Assembly: GCA_039621445.1 (NCBI GenBank)
Contig: CP154955.1
Coordinates: forward strand, 56,886,619-56,950,618
DNA from: Euglena gracilis
Taxonomy: Eukaryota; Euglenida; Euglenophyceae; Euglenales
Direction: 5' to 3'
Length of the DNA stretch: 64,000 nt
Shown in pieces: positions 11,561 to 22,739 of this stretch (position 1 is its first letter; every line of letters starts with the position of its first letter). Under the pieces are notes generated by a model. The model did no database searches, had not been told where the DNA came from, and worked only from the letters and a program-made list of their open reading frames with translations. The translations under genes and the position numbers were made by a program.

Positions 11561-12476
11561 CGAAAAGTGGAGTGACCCCCCCCTCCCCCCGATGGTCGGT
11601 AAAAAATTGTATGGCAGGGGGCGGGGATTATGCTCACATACATCCTCTTGAACGTTGTTTTTCTGGTCGAAAGTGGGAATGTATTATTGTGGACAGATGC
11701 GTTAGATCTTTCCTCAAATGAGAATAATTGGTATGGAAACCACTGTTTTGTGTATTCTGTTGCTGTCCAACGCGGAAACATATTGGGTGCAGGGTGCAGA
11801 GCATTTCTGCCCCTCTCCCCCTCCTCTCTGTGTGCTCCATGCTTTGACCTGAGATCCTCTGGGCGCATTTAGCAAAGTAGTTACTCCCAGCCTTTCAGAC
11901 GACAGGAATTTGGTGAAACTCTTTTGGGTGAAAGGAAGGGTGTGGGTCAGGAAAACAGAAAATGGTTAACCTCAAAAACAAAAAACATCCCTTGGGCCAG
12001 GAAATCAGATTGGTCAACCTCAAAATGTTCATGTGCTGTTGGCTGGGGGTGGGGGCAGCGCTTATGCACAAAAAAGGCCAATTCTTTGAGGATGCTGACA
12101 ACCGGTACGCCGTGCACACGGTGCACACTGTGTGTTTAAAGGTACCCCAAAAAATCACAAAACCAGTGGAACTCACAAATCATTGTGTCAGAAATTTTGA
12201 AAATTCTTTCCATTACTTGCCGTCATCTGATGTTTCGTTGACGTGCAAGCATTTTGACACTGAGTCGCTGCCTGTGCACATGCCCCGGGGTTTGCCGTCC
12301 CTTGGACGAGACTGGGGCGGGGTGTGGCATTCTGCCTCGCCCCCCCTTCCTGGGCTTTGACGAAGAAGATGTTGGCACACGGTGTGCGGCACACGGTGCA
12401 CATCATGCATTGTCTCCACGCCGCACGTCTGTCAATGAATGCCCAGGGGAGTTTAAAGCTTCCCATTTTCCATACA
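11561..12476. other. No recognisable gene
   Basis: Sequence of ordinary complexity with open frames below 135 codons. None shows a domain I recognise. Confidence 0.3.
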
Positions 12477-12494
12477 CGCACGCGCACACACGCG

Positions 12495-12541
<47 letters not shown>
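12477..12541. repeat. (CA)n/(CG)n microsatellite
   Basis: CACGCACGCGCACACACGCGCGCG followed by pure CA repeats. Confidence 0.95.
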
Positions 12542-12542
<1 letters not shown>

Positions 12543-12869
12543 AGACATATACCTGCAGTATTTCTACCGTTTCTGAGCGGTTGGGAGTGCCACTGACAGG
12601 GGGGGGGCAGCGGCAGTCACGTTCTTTGCAGTCAGTCTTCTCTGTTCCAGAACAGCTTTGGGGTGCCTTGCCTGTCTCCCTTCCCCAGCAGCTTTTTTCC
12701 GGAGCTGCCATCGCCTCGCTGACTGATGCTCCATCAAATGACCGTGGACTGTCGACCAGTCCCTTCCTTCTGCCCACCATGAATTCATGAGTTTATTCTT
12801 TGAGCCAGCTGATGTCTGGGAGTGGAGATGGGTGTCGGTGTTGGCATGCCTCCCCCCCCCCCCAGGGAA

Positions 12870-13030
12870 ACCGTCATGCCTGAGAACCTGTCAGGGTCCC
12901 CGGCACCGGCCAACCTGTCAGAGGCATTTTTCGCTGTTCTCTTGAAATCCCTCCCTGGGAAACTGTCACTTGGCACCGGCCAACCTGTCAAACCCAGTGG
13001 ACCTGTCAAATGGGTGACAGTTTCCCGGGT
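12870..13030. repeat. Scattered repeats of AACCTGTCA / GGGAAACTGTCA
   Basis: The words GGCACCGGCCAACCTGTCA (twice), GAGAACCTGTCAGGG, GGACCTGTCAAA and GGGAAACYGTCAYGCC recur, with an inverted GACAGTTTCCCGG at the end. This makes a small foldback of about 160 bp. A similar set built on AAATTGTCACC is at 20775-20840. Confidence 0.5.
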
Positions 13031-13411
13031 AGGGAGGGTAGGTGGGAGGCTGGAAAAGGCAGTACGGCGAACTCCCCCAGCATCCCTCAACCCCCAGGCA
13101 GGTTACGGAACACGGGTTGTGGTGGGCGCGGGAGGGAGCTAAAATGTCGGGGTCTCGGCTTGGTTGGCAGGGAAGTTCGCTGCCGCCGGTGTGCCCCGGG
13201 GGAGTGACCCGTGTGACCAAGAGCGTGACCGACGTGACCGGCGCCCGGCGATGGGGGCGTGCTGCCAGCCCAGCCGGGTCCACGATGTTGCCTCCCTGGC
13301 CCGGGTGTGACATGCTTTTTGTTGCGGGGGTGTTGCTTCCCAGGCTGGAGCTGGGGCGGAGGCGGAATATTCCAGTTTCACAATCTGCATTTTTTTTCAT
13401 AATCCAAAACC

Positions 13412-13603
13412 TTGAAGCTTTGCTTTTTTTTCATAATTAACTTTTGTGAAAAGCTGGAAAATTTGGGCCCGATGTGCAATGACCACTGGTATCTTTGGGA
13501 ACGTGGCAAGCACCGCGAGTTTTGCCTGCTGTATGCTATTCCTACGATGGCCTTTAATGGGGTTGCAATGTACCGGACCTTGGACAGCCCAGGCCTCCAC
13601 TAG
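13412..13603 (+). CDS. Unassigned short open frame, possibly an exon or fossil coding fragment
   Basis: About 50 codons from the region 13445-13603 have balanced, protein-like composition (words such as CNDHWYLWERGKHREF and LLYAIPTMAFNGVAMY) and end in TAG. No ATG with context, no partner exon and no known family were recognised. GC content is moderate, unlike the GC-rich exons of the HECT gene, so this may be a remnant of a mobile element. Confidence 0.25.
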   Translation: MKLCFFFIINFCEKLENLGPMCNDHWYLWERGKHREFCLLYAIPTMAFNGVAMYRTLDSPGLH

Positions 13604-14073
13604 AATTGACATTCCCTGTTAACTTCGCCCTGAACCCATTTTGTGGATGGCTCGCCGACGAGCTTCGCTGAACATTGGAGTGACCCCGGGGGGTTCGTCC
13701 GTGGGTGGGTTTGCAATAAAAAAAAGTGGACGGGTGGGTTTGGTCCCTGGAAATGTGCTGCCCGGGACCCATTCAATGAACGGGCCCCGGGAATCGACGA
13801 ATTCTATGCCGCCGGCGTCTGTACCCCCCCCCCCTGGACGCTTGGCCCCCCTTCTCCTTACATGCAAACTTGGCCGCCCCAAAGTTTGGCCTTCGGCCTT
13901 TTGCAACGTTGCGCATGGCCGCCGAAGTTCTTAAAATGCAAACTTGGCCTCCCCCTAAGGTTGGCCCCCCCGCCTGGTCCGCGGTGTGATACCTCCTCCC
14001 CCCCCCCCCCCCGCCATTGGCCTTGGCCATGATTGAAGGTAAGGCCAGGGGGCCGGTCGGCCGTCGCCCCCAG
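13604..14073. other. C-run-rich spacer with composite repeat
   Basis: Holds a G/C-run composite with GGCCTTCGGCC-type hairpins near 13890. No gene seen. Confidence 0.3.
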
Positions 14074-14139
14074 CTGCTGAGCCTGAGCCTGGTGGCCGCC
14101 CCCGCCACGGCTGTGGCGTGGGACGGTCCCACGGCGGAG
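14074..14139 (+). CDS. Candidate GC-rich exon (22 codons), upstream of the HECT gene
   Basis: Acceptor GTCGCCCCCAG at 14063-14073 and donor GAG|GTGCAG at 14140. The frame beginning LLSLSLVAAPATAV is open through the exon and is alanine/leucine-rich, as in the confirmed exons. It lies 10 kb from the nearest phase-supported exon, so membership in the same gene is a guess. Confidence 0.3.
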
Positions 14140-15217
14140 GTGCAGGCCGCCCTCCACCCATGGCCCGCCTGAGGAGCGGATGGGGACCTGCCCACCCCCA
14201 TCGATGAACTCCAACCCAGGGTTGTTTCTGACCCCGGCTCAGGACTGCTGGGGGGGGGTCCGCGCCGGGGGTCGAGTATGTTCTTTTTTTTTGGGAATAC
14301 TGACAATACTCGTTTTTTGGGGGAGTCTCCGCACACCCCTCCCGGGGGTTGGGCACTGTTTAGGTGGGTCCCCCCCAACCCCCCTCCTGGACTGGGGCAG
14401 GCGGGGTTCACCAACCCCCATCTGCCCGTATATCAAACCCCGGCCTTGCTCCCCTCCTTGTCTAAGCAGTCCCGGTTCTCATCTGTCCTTTTAAAGGTCA
14501 TCTTCTCGAGGACGCTATTTTGTGTGCCTTTTTAAAAGAAATTTCGAAGCTTTTGAAACTTCTGAAGCCTGATTTGGTGAGATTTTGTTGATTTTTTTTG
14601 CATCCAAATGCCTGTTGGTTCAACACAAGACCTCCAACCCCAGGAGAAAATTTCACCTTTTTGGCATGGAGCGCCGGATTTTTTTTTTGCAGTCAAGTTG
14701 TTTCCCCTTGTCAAAGCACCACCCTCCTGGTTCTTACCCATATTTTGGAGAATTAAGCCCCCCCCCCCCCCCGGTTCTGACCCATCTTTTCCGGTTCTCA
14801 GAAAAGGGGGGGGCAGATAGGCAGGGAGGGGGGACAGTTGCCCAGAGGCAATTGCTTGTATTTTCCAATTTGGTTCTCTTGTGTTCAGCTTGTTGTCCCC
14901 CTGTTTTGACATTGGCCATTTTTTTTGCAGCCGTTTGAGTTTGCCGTTTTTGCCACCACGATGGTTGAGTGTGGAGAATCAATTTTGGGTAAATTTGGTA
15001 TTCAAACTTTTTTAGCGCTTGCTTTGCCATGTGTCAAGCATTTTTGCACCTGATTTTCATCGAGGAAAATAAACAAAGTCAGTCGTTTTTCCGAAACTGC
15101 CACCGAGGTCAATATTTGCCAACATTTACACATTTTTTTGCTCAAGAACGCAGCCATGAAATTTGGATTCGCTTGGGATAGATGACCACAAAAAAGAGCA
15201 CATCACATGCGTCGTTT
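14140..15217. other. No recognisable gene
   Basis: C/G runs to 14470, then AT-balanced sequence. Open frames on both strands look like shadows. Confidence 0.3.
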
Positions 15218-15442
15218 CTAGTGTTTTCCAAAGTTCCAAGCATTGTCCAGGTGTCTGCAAACCTTCTGAAGGTAGTCCCCCGGAATGTTTGAGGTATGGT
15301 GTGGTGTACTGAATGTCATATTTTCTGTTAACGGCATGGAGTCATTGCGTGCTGTTGGGTCTTTGGCGTCAGCGACCCCCCAAAATAAAGATGTTTTGAA
15401 AGAGGAAAATTGCCTGGATCGTCGGCAGAGTTCTTGGAACAT
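15218..15442 (-). CDS. Unassigned 74-codon open frame
   Basis: ATG at 15440-15442, stop at 15218. Composition is protein-like (words FKTSLFWGVADAKDP, YLQKVCRHLDNAWNF) rather than repeat-derived, but no family is recognised. It lies directly left of the 15461 MITE. It may be a fossil coding fragment. Confidence 0.3.
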   Translation of the reverse strand: MFQELCRRSRQFSSFKTSLFWGVADAKDPTARNDSMPLTENMTFSTPHHTSNIPGDYLQKVCRHLDNAWNFGKH

Positions 15443-15452
15443 GGGGGCGGCC

Positions 15453-15460
15453 GTCCCGAG
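15453..15460. other. 8-bp target-site duplication of MITE (left copy)
   Basis: GTCCCGAG, repeated exactly at 15900-15907. Confidence 0.88.
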
Positions 15461-15899
15461 CAGGCTTTTGCTTAGGGATTGCAGTACCCCGCCCCCCGGG
15501 GGGCGGCTGGACTGCAGCTAGTCCAAATTTGGCTAGTGGGTTTTCTAGCAGACCCCCCCGGGGGGGGGGTCTGCTAGCAGGGCTAGCTAGTGGAATTTTT
15601 TTTCCAGTGACCGGCGCGAAGCGCCGAAATTTTTTTTGGGACCCCCCAAAATGGCCCAAAATGCCCGTTTTGGCCATTTTTGGGAATTCTTGGAACAAAA
15701 TCAGCCCAAAACCTGTTAAAAACCTCATTTTTCCTCCGGCGCACAGCGCCGGAGGAAAATTTTTTTCCCGTCCTGGGGACCCCCGGACCCCCCCCCCCCC
15801 GGGGGGGGGAGGGGGGGTCTAGCTAGTCCACTTTTTCCAGTGCCTAGCCGATTGGCTAGCCAGTACCCCCCCCCCCCGGGGTCCTCAAGCAAAAGCCTG
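15461..15899. mobile_element. hAT-like MITE (439 bp) with perfect 8-bp target duplication
   Basis: Terminal inverted repeats CAGGCTTTTGCTT at the left and AAGCAAAAGCCTG at the right. Flanked by exact GTCCCGAG on both sides. Inside are two nested hairpins built on G/C runs: GCAGACCCCCC with GGGGGGGTCTGC, and CCGGCGC with GCGCCGG. No coding capacity. A diverged second copy is at 30948-31195. The flanking sequence on both sides is GC-rich and can be read as one open frame with the insert and one duplication ignored, so the element probably landed in or beside an exon. Confidence 0.85.
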
Positions 15900-15960
15900 G
15901 TCCCGAGCCCGACCGGCCCTCCGCAAGCCGGGCCTTGCCCCCCCGCCTCTTCGCCCACAG

Positions 15961-16135
15961 CCCCACGGGGGCCGCCGACGCCTTTCCCCCGCTGCAGCGC
16001 CTCGCCGCATCGTGCTTCCGCCCCCGCGCCGGCGCGTCCCCTGGCGCCGGCCCGCCCTTCCCCCCGTCCCTCGTCCCCCTCGAGGGCCTCGCCGGGTCGG
16101 CCCCTCCCGGCGATTCTGCCGCTGGGACTGTGGCG
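15961..16135 (+). CDS. Candidate GC-rich exon
   Basis: Acceptor CCTCTTCGCCCACAG precedes 15961. In the phase-2 frame the product is alanine/proline/leucine-rich (AFPPLQRLAASCFRP, SLVPLEGLAGSAPPG). It ends before a C-run with no clean GT donor. Its composition matches the HECT-gene exons but no homology is visible. Confidence 0.3.
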
Positions 16136-16959
16136 CTGACCTCCCCCCCCCCCTGGGCGCTTGGCCCTCCTCCTCCTCACGTGCAAATTTGCCCCCCCCC
16201 CAAATTTGACCTTCGGCCTTACCCCCATTTTAAGGTTCTTTTGGCCAATTTTGCGCATTGCCCCTCCCCCCCCGGCATTCCTGTCAATTGTGGCCCGGGC
16301 CAGCGACAGGAGGGGGGGGGTGGGGGCACCCCCCGGAAATTATCAATGCCTGAGAGTGGGGCTGAGCTGGAATCCTTTGAACCCTGTGGGGCGCCTGGAA
16401 CCCTTGGATGTGGTCCCTATCTCAACAAGTCATGCTGCGAACGTGTTGCAGCGACGCTTTTTTTAGATACCACCAAGAACTCCAGGAGTAAAAATATTTC
16501 CAGAAATATGTCTTGAAAATAATTCACCACCAGGGTGATGAAACATGGGCTGGGGTTCAAAACAGTTTGGTAAAATAGGGAATTATTTGAAATCGTTTGG
16601 GTGAACATTGGAAAGGTTTGGATTGGACAGAAAGAAGAGAAATATTTTCAGAATTCAATTTTCTTTGCAGCAAAACGCTCTACCCCCCCCATCAGAATTG
16701 AAGAGAAAAAACACCGGAACTCCCGGCTTTCATCAGCTTTGACATTTTCCAGGGTTTTCGGTTTTCCACCGGAAACGTGCATGTTCGAGAGAATCCAGCA
16801 CCGACAGTCTCCCCATCGTTTCCCCCATTTTGGTTAATAATTATTTAGTCTTTTTTGGCGACCTCACAAGGCACACAGGAAAGGCTGAGCAGGAATCCAG
16901 AACCCAAACTGCTGTTGTCCTCACCAACCCCATCAGGGTGAGGGGATCCACCCCTCCCC
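16136..16959. other. No recognisable gene
   Basis: C-runs to 16350, then AT-rich sequence with short frames only. Confidence 0.3.
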
Positions 16960-17050
16960 CCCGCTCCGTCCTGGTTTTCCAGGGGCGCCGTATTTGGGTC
17001 AAATTTTTTCTTCGGCGCGGAAGGAAGTTATCCTTGCGTCATGCTGGCAT
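16960..17050 (+). repeat. Dispersed repeat R5 fragment
   Basis: CCAGGGGCGCCGTATTTGGG followed by TCAAATTTTTTCTTCGGCGCG. The same order is found at 44030-44090 and 48838-48885. Confidence 0.55.
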
Positions 17051-17548
17051 ATGCGGCTTGAAGTGGAGCCCCCACACTTAAGTCTGGGGTAATGTGGAGG
17101 TTTGTGTGGGGCAGGTGTGGGAGTGTAGGGTGTGTGTGTGTGCGGTGTGTGCGGTGTGTGAGTAGCAGGTTGTACACAGGAAGGGATTTTGTTATTTTGC
17201 TCTGGGGGTCTGCTCCCCCCCCCTGGGCGAGGCCAGGCTTTTTTATCCTAATTGGGGGGGTATTTGTGGTGGGGGGGGTGGGGGGGGGTTATTGTGGGGG
17301 CTGCATTGTTGGGGGGGTCGACCCCCCACAGGTCTTTCCTGTACACCCACGCCACAGGGGGTTGGAAGCACACCGTTGCTGAAGGTGTGTCTGCCCCCCC
17401 CCCACTGACTGTGACCCCCCCCCCCCGGGGTTCGGTAAGCAGTGGTTTGGTTGGGACCCCCCCATCTGCCCCCCACCCCCACCCTGGGTGGAGAGACCCA
17501 AAGACTTCTATTGCGGTGGATTTCCAGCCAGGACGCCTGTGCCCCCAG

Positions 17549-17671
17549 CGAGGGTTGATCGGGTCGCCACGGTGGGGGAGGGGCGGACCCTCCCCGATGC
17601 CGGGAGGCTGCTCGCCCACCTCGTCCAGTGCCTGGGCCACCCCGCCCCTCCGGCCGCCCACACGTCATGGC
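17549..17671 (+). CDS. Candidate GC-rich exon, upstream of the HECT gene
   Basis: Acceptor CCTGTGCCCCCAG ends at 17548. The phase-1 frame reads RVDRVATVGEGRTLPDAGRL then LLAHLVQCLGHP, a plausible amphipathic helix. The donor is ambiguous; C|GTTTTC at 17672 would leave phase 1 and match the 18178 exon. Family unknown. Confidence 0.35.
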
Positions 17672-17736
17672 GTTTTCTGGTGTTTCTCGTTTTTTTTTCT
17701 CTGGTGGTGAGGTGCTGCACCCACACCTCAGTACCT

Positions 17737-17739
<3 letters not shown>

Positions 17740-17769
<30 letters not shown>

Positions 17770-17880
17770 GGTGTGTGTGTGTGTGTGTGTGCGTGTGCGT
17801 GTGCGTGTGCGTGTGCGTGTGCGTGTGCGTGTGCGTGTGCGTGTGTGTGTGTGTGTGTGCGCGCGCGCGCGCGTGTGTGT
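17740..17880. repeat. (GT)n/(GC)n microsatellite
   Basis: GT repeats with regularly spaced GTGTGC variants and a GCGCGCGC core near the right end. Confidence 0.95.
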
Positions 17881-17881
17881 G

Positions 17882-17995
17882 ATCAAGCACCTATAGCAAA
17901 AATGGCCGAAAATGGCCGAAGTTGGCCGAAAATGAAGTTTTGGGCTCTATAGGCGGGGGTCCCGAAAATGGCTGAAAATGGAAAAAATCTGGGTG
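17882..17995. repeat. R3 element: CACCTATAG-bounded AAATGGCC array, copy 1
   Basis: AAGCACCTATAG, then short repeats of AAAATGGCCG, then CTATAGGCGGGGGTCCC and more AAATGGC repeats. Same layout as 50360-50520 and 51572-51705. Confidence 0.7.
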
Positions 17996-17999
17996 ATGT

Positions 18000-18112
18000 G
18001 TGTGATGTGATGTGATGTGATGTGTGTGTGTGTGTGTGTGTCGTGTCGTGTGTGTGATGTGGTGTGTGTGTGTGTGTGTGTTGTGTTGTGTTGTGTATGC
18101 GTGTATTGACAG
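18000..18112. repeat. (TG)n-rich microsatellite
   Basis: GATGT repeats, then TG repeats, interrupted by CGTG and TTGTG variants. Confidence 0.9.
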
Positions 18113-18177
18113 GGGGGTCCAACCCCCCCCCCAAGACAGGTTTGGTCTCGGCCGGCGGAGCGGCCGGGGTGGGGCAG

Positions 18178-18267
18178 ACCTGGTGCTGGCCCCCGCGGTG
18201 GTGGTGCTGGAGGAGCTGCGGGCGGAGCAGGAGGAGAGCGACGGCACGAAGGCCACGCTGCCCCTCG
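18178..18267 (+). CDS. Candidate GC-rich exon (phase 1 to phase 1), possibly N-terminal part of the HECT gene
   Basis: Acceptor GGTGGGGCAG ends at 18177 and donor CTCG|GTGACG starts at 18268. The frame gives DLVLAPAVVVLEELRAEQEE followed by SDGTKATLPL, a helix-forming sequence rich in valine and glutamate. The phase-1 end fits the phase-1 start of the exon at 24133, with or without exons between. No homology is visible. Confidence 0.45.
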
Positions 18268-18899
18268 GTGACGGCCAGGGGGAGCCCCCGGCCTGCCCCC
18301 CCCCAGGGCAGTACGGGAATCGACCTCCCGTTCTGCCCTGCCCCCCCCGTGTCCGACGAACACGAACCCCTGTTCCGAACCGCAGCTTTTGTCACCGTGT
18401 TTGTTGGACACAGGGGGGTCGGCGGGGGAGGGGCTGATGTTCAGAGATTGGGTTCGCGTGGGTTCGTCTCTTTGCTGTTCAACAGTGCCTCTGAGGGGGC
18501 GTCCAGACGCTGTGCAGAAGGAGGGAATGCAAACACGTTTTTTTTGCTGTTTTTTATATATGTTTTTCGCCCAGCGATTTCTGAATCTTTGCGTAACATT
18601 TTTTTTAATATGAAAATTCCTCTTTTGGTCCCTATTCCCCCTCCCCCCCAGACCAAAATTTTTGCAAATTTTTTGTCATTTTGCATTTTTTTGGTCAACA
18701 GAATTCTCTTTTTCATGCAAAATGAAAAATTTTCTCTGGTGGAGCTGAGAGTTTTTCTAAGTCCTCTCTAATGGAAAAGTGTGCATCCCGGGAGAGCTCC
18801 TAAAGGGTATTTCATACAATTTGCATTTTTGCAGTTTTTTTTGTTTTTTTTTGCTTTTTTGTCGCGATTTTTGACGGTCCATGTTGCCCCCCCCCCCCC

Positions 18900-19600
18900 C
18901 CTTGCGCTGCGGGCTGCCGCCGGCCCTGGGTGGGATGTCACAGAAGGTTGGTTCGTGGGAGGTCGGTGCCGCTGCCGGCCGTCAACCACCAAAATAGGAT
19001 TTGGTTGGGCTGCGGCCGGCCTCGGCCCAACCACGGCAAAATTTGGCTGTCAAAATTTCAATTTGGTTGGGGCCGTGGCCAGCCGCGGCCCAACCAAACT
19101 GCAAAAGGCGACCGCAAAAATTTTATGACGTTATTTGAAGTAGGGTTAGGGTTAAGATTCTCGTGCAAACAGTTGAACCCTTCCGCTCGACGTCGTTATA
19201 TTGGCCTCTACAGGGTACTCAGCGAACCCAAAGAACCGCCCAACTCGGGTTAAAAATATGAGGGACCCGAGCGAGGCGCCGAAGGCGCTGAGGGAGGGTC
19301 CCCCCATGTTTTAAACCCTAGTTGGGTGGCTCTTTGGGGCAGCTGGTACCCTGTAGGGACCAATTTATCCCGCTATTGGGCGATGCAGTTCTGCTTCGGT
19401 CGCTGGATCTGTCATGGTTGGGTGGCCGCGGCCGGCCGCGGCCTGCCGCAGCCCAGCCAGTCCCAGTTTTTGGGTTTCAAAATCCGAAGTGGTTGGGCTG
19501 TGGCCGGCCGCGGTCCAACCAAAACACGATTTTGGTTGGGCCGCGTTCGGCCGTGGCCGGCCGCGACCCAGCCAACGGCCGCCCAACCTCCCGTGAATGA
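18900..19600 (+). repeat. R2 composite repeat with GGCCGCGGCC palindromes
   Basis: Many copies of GGTTGGGCCGCGGCC and its inverse GGCCGCGGCCCAACC flank an about 250-bp core. The core holds TAGGGTTAGGGTTAAGATTC, CAGTTGAACCCTTCCGCTCG and a GAGGCGCCGAAGGCGCTGAGG hairpin. The same parts recur at 44160-44850, where the core is inverted relative to the block carrying GATGCAGTTCTGCTTCGGTC. Origin unknown. Confidence 0.75.
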
Positions 19601-21465
19601 CCACCCCGCCAGCCCCCATTTCTGCCCACGTATCCCTCCCCCCCCATGGGGAAGTAGTCAGCTTGGGCCTATACCCGACGGTACGAAGGCCTCCCTCAGA
19701 ACTTGTCATCCAAGCCAAGTTGTCAGGTCACAACTGACTTCCTGGGGGGAGGGCGTGCGTTTTATTTTCCATTGGCGGGGGGGGGGGGGGGGTGTCCTGA
19801 GGCTGCTGTCAAGGCGGTGGACTCAGCCCTGAAGGACAAGACCCACGTCCAGGGCGTCACTCAAGCCACCCACCCAGCCAGCCATTCCGCAGCCCGCCCC
19901 TGACCTCCTATGGAGCGCTGTTGTAGCAAAACTGGAGGTTTGGTTGTTGTTGTTGTTGTTGTTGTTGTTTTCAAAGTTTCAAGGTTTCATATTCCCATAC
20001 AAGTGCGCTTCGGTGGACACCTCAATTTGCTCATTCACAGCACGGGGGGGGGGGGGGGGGGGGGCAAGGCTGAACAGGAATACCAGAAAAGTAGGTCAGA
20101 CCCCCCAACACTCCCCAACACCCTTTTCCGTTATTCCAGAGGTGCCAGTTTTGAGGTCAGTCAAAGCTTTTTTCAGCGCCGAAGGAGTTTGTCCCTGCCA
20201 AGTACCATGTGGTTTTCACCAACCCCCCCCACCCACCATGCCTTGTCGTACAGCCATGGGGTGGGAACAGCCTTTCCCCAGCTGAGGTGATGCCTTTCCC
20301 ATGGCTACGACAGCATCGATGCACCGGCTGCCACCCCGGCTGCAGCACGCTGGGACCCTGGAGCTCGTGGTCCCCCAACAGCAACTGACCAACGGACCAA
20401 CCCTCCTGCCATCTTTGTGTTGCCTTTTCTTTCCTGTGTGCGTGCGGAGCTTGAAGTTGGTGCAGCATCCCCTGTAATGGATTTTCCACTTTCCCCCTCA
20501 AATGAAAATGAAGTTTCTGCCCCACGAGGGGGGGATAACGGCACAAGTCTGGCTTCGGGGGGGGGGGGTTCAGCCAATATCTCTTTGAATGAAACTGGAC
20601 CCCTCCAAAAGCAGCACAGGTGCCATTCTTATTTCTTTATTTGGGCGATTGAAAATATGCCTAAGAAATCGGGGAGTGGCGCAATTTTTGCCTCCCCCCA
20701 AAACCTGGTGTGTTGTTCCAGGTAACTGAAAACATTTTTATCACCTTTCCCCCCATCCTTCCAGTACCCCCCCGGGCAATTGTCACCCCCCTCTGTGCCG
20801 GCCAAATTGTCACCCCGGGAAATTGTCACCTCCCTCCGTGCTGCCTGATTTGTCGCACGACAATTGGGGGGGGGGGCGGGTATCTGCTTCCAGTTCTACT
20901 CTTCCTACTTCCGGTGATTTGGGCTTTTGCAAAAAAAAGTGCCGGGTTACTGGAACCATCTTTTTTCCTCCTCCCTCCAAGTTAATCAGGCACTGCCAGG
21001 GGGAGGGCCTCGCCAGGGTATTTGGGGGTTATTTTTTATTTTTTTTGACTCGAAGGCAATGTGACACAGGTTTGGAATAAATTAGAAGTAATTCTTTGAG
21101 AAAGCAGCTTCACAACTCCCCCCCTCGGTGAATTGTTACCTGCAGTTCGGGCTTCTTTTTATGTCAGCAGACCTCCCCCGTGAGGGGGGGGGGAGGAAGG
21201 GGGCATATGGGGGTCCTTCACCAGGGGGTCTGGATATGGGTTCTGATGCGAAGCGCTGGAAGTTTGTTTTAAATGTCCTCCAGATGGCCCATTTTTGGGG
21301 TCCGAGAGTCTGAAATAGAAACCTGCTTCGGATTGGCCATCAGATCATCCATCCATCACAATTCACTATGAATGTTGGAGAAATCTCCTGGGAGAATATC
21401 GGAATTGAAGGAGGAAAAACATGGGTTGGTTCTTGTTGTGTTATGTGCGAACACACACACACACT
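19601..21465. other. No recognisable gene; homopolymer-rich
   Basis: Contains long G-runs at 19779 and 20043, a (TTG)n stretch at 19937-19968 and a cluster of AAATTGTCACC words at 20775-20840. Possible repeat fragment at 21225-21290 with GATGCGAAGCGCTGGAAG, similar to 26250-26280. Confidence 0.35.
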
Positions 21466-21655
21466 TCACCACACCACACACCACACCACCCCACACCACA
21501 CCACACCACACCACACCACACCACACCACACCACACCACACCACACCACACCACACCACACCACACCACACCACACCACACCACACCACACCACACCACA
21601 CCACACCACACCACACCACACCACACCACACCACACCACACCACACCACACCACA
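21466..21655. repeat. (CCACA)n pentanucleotide satellite
   Basis: About 37 nearly perfect CCACA units. CA/TG-rich sequence follows to about 21850. Confidence 0.97.
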
Positions 21656-22739
21656 CATCGCAACAACCGTACGCTCATATTCGTGTGTGTGTGCATGCGC
21701 GCACGCGCACTTCACACACACACGCACACACTGTGCCGTGCATTGTGTGTGTAATGTGTATTCTGTGTCTACTGTGCTGTGTGTGCACGCGCCCCTGTGC
21801 GTATGCGTGTGCGTGTGTGTGCAGACGCATGCAAATGTGCGCGCGCACGCACCGTGGCGGACCTGTCACACCGGAGCCCCAGCGCCCCCCCCCCCCCCCC
21901 CCCCCCCGGGTCGCACTGCCGTCGGCCAGCAGCCTCGCCACAGCCACCACCGCCGGCCTGGGGACGCTGTGCTGGCTGGCAGCTGGGTGGGCCACCGCGC
22001 AACCCGAACCCCCGATACCATCCAAGGGCCTCGACCCAGCTCCACCGCTGTCTGCCCAAAGCCTCCCCGATCAAATGCCACCATTTGTGCCTCCCCCCCC
22101 CCCCCAGGATGTTGACCGTCGCCAAGGATTGGCCACCCAGCCCGTAATCGCCAATCTGGCCTCACAGGGAACTGGTCTACCCCTCCTATCCCCGCCAAAT
22201 CGGCCTCCCTGAACGTTTTGGCCTTTTTTTATTTTAAAAACCCAGGACTCGGTTTATATTTGCACCAATTTCTAATATTCGCTGGGAATTCCTCTGTTGT
22301 TTTTTATCGTTTTTTTTTTATTCCAGGAATTGTCACGTTTTGAGGTGGTCAGCTGTTTGACACAATTTGCTTTTCTGAAGCTAATCCAATGATGCTTTTT
22401 CTTTGCACAGAACCATGGCTTTCTTTGATCTCTTTTTCTTTAGAATTTGATGAGTTGGTGGTTAGAGAATTTGGCAAATGACTGGCAGACCTCTCACAGT
22501 GGTTATGTGGTCCTTTTTATGCTTTATGGCCTGTGGTATGGTGCTTATGGCAAGGCTTGGAGGGAATGAAAGCCGACCAGGGCCGACCAGGGCCAACTTT
22601 GATGGTGGATAAGGTTTTTCCTGGCCTGCAGTTTTTTGGACATTCTCGCCACCATTGCCATCCCCCCCCCCACTTTTGCCCATTTTTGTCCACTGTCACC
22701 CACTTTTGTCCACTTTTGGCTCAGGAGAAGAAATAAGTG

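Noticed and set aside
13773-14414. 213-codon minus-strand frame opposite the 14074 candidate exon
   Set aside because: Glycine/proline-rich translation of C/G runs. The plus-strand exon with splice signals explains the GC-rich core better, although neither is certain.
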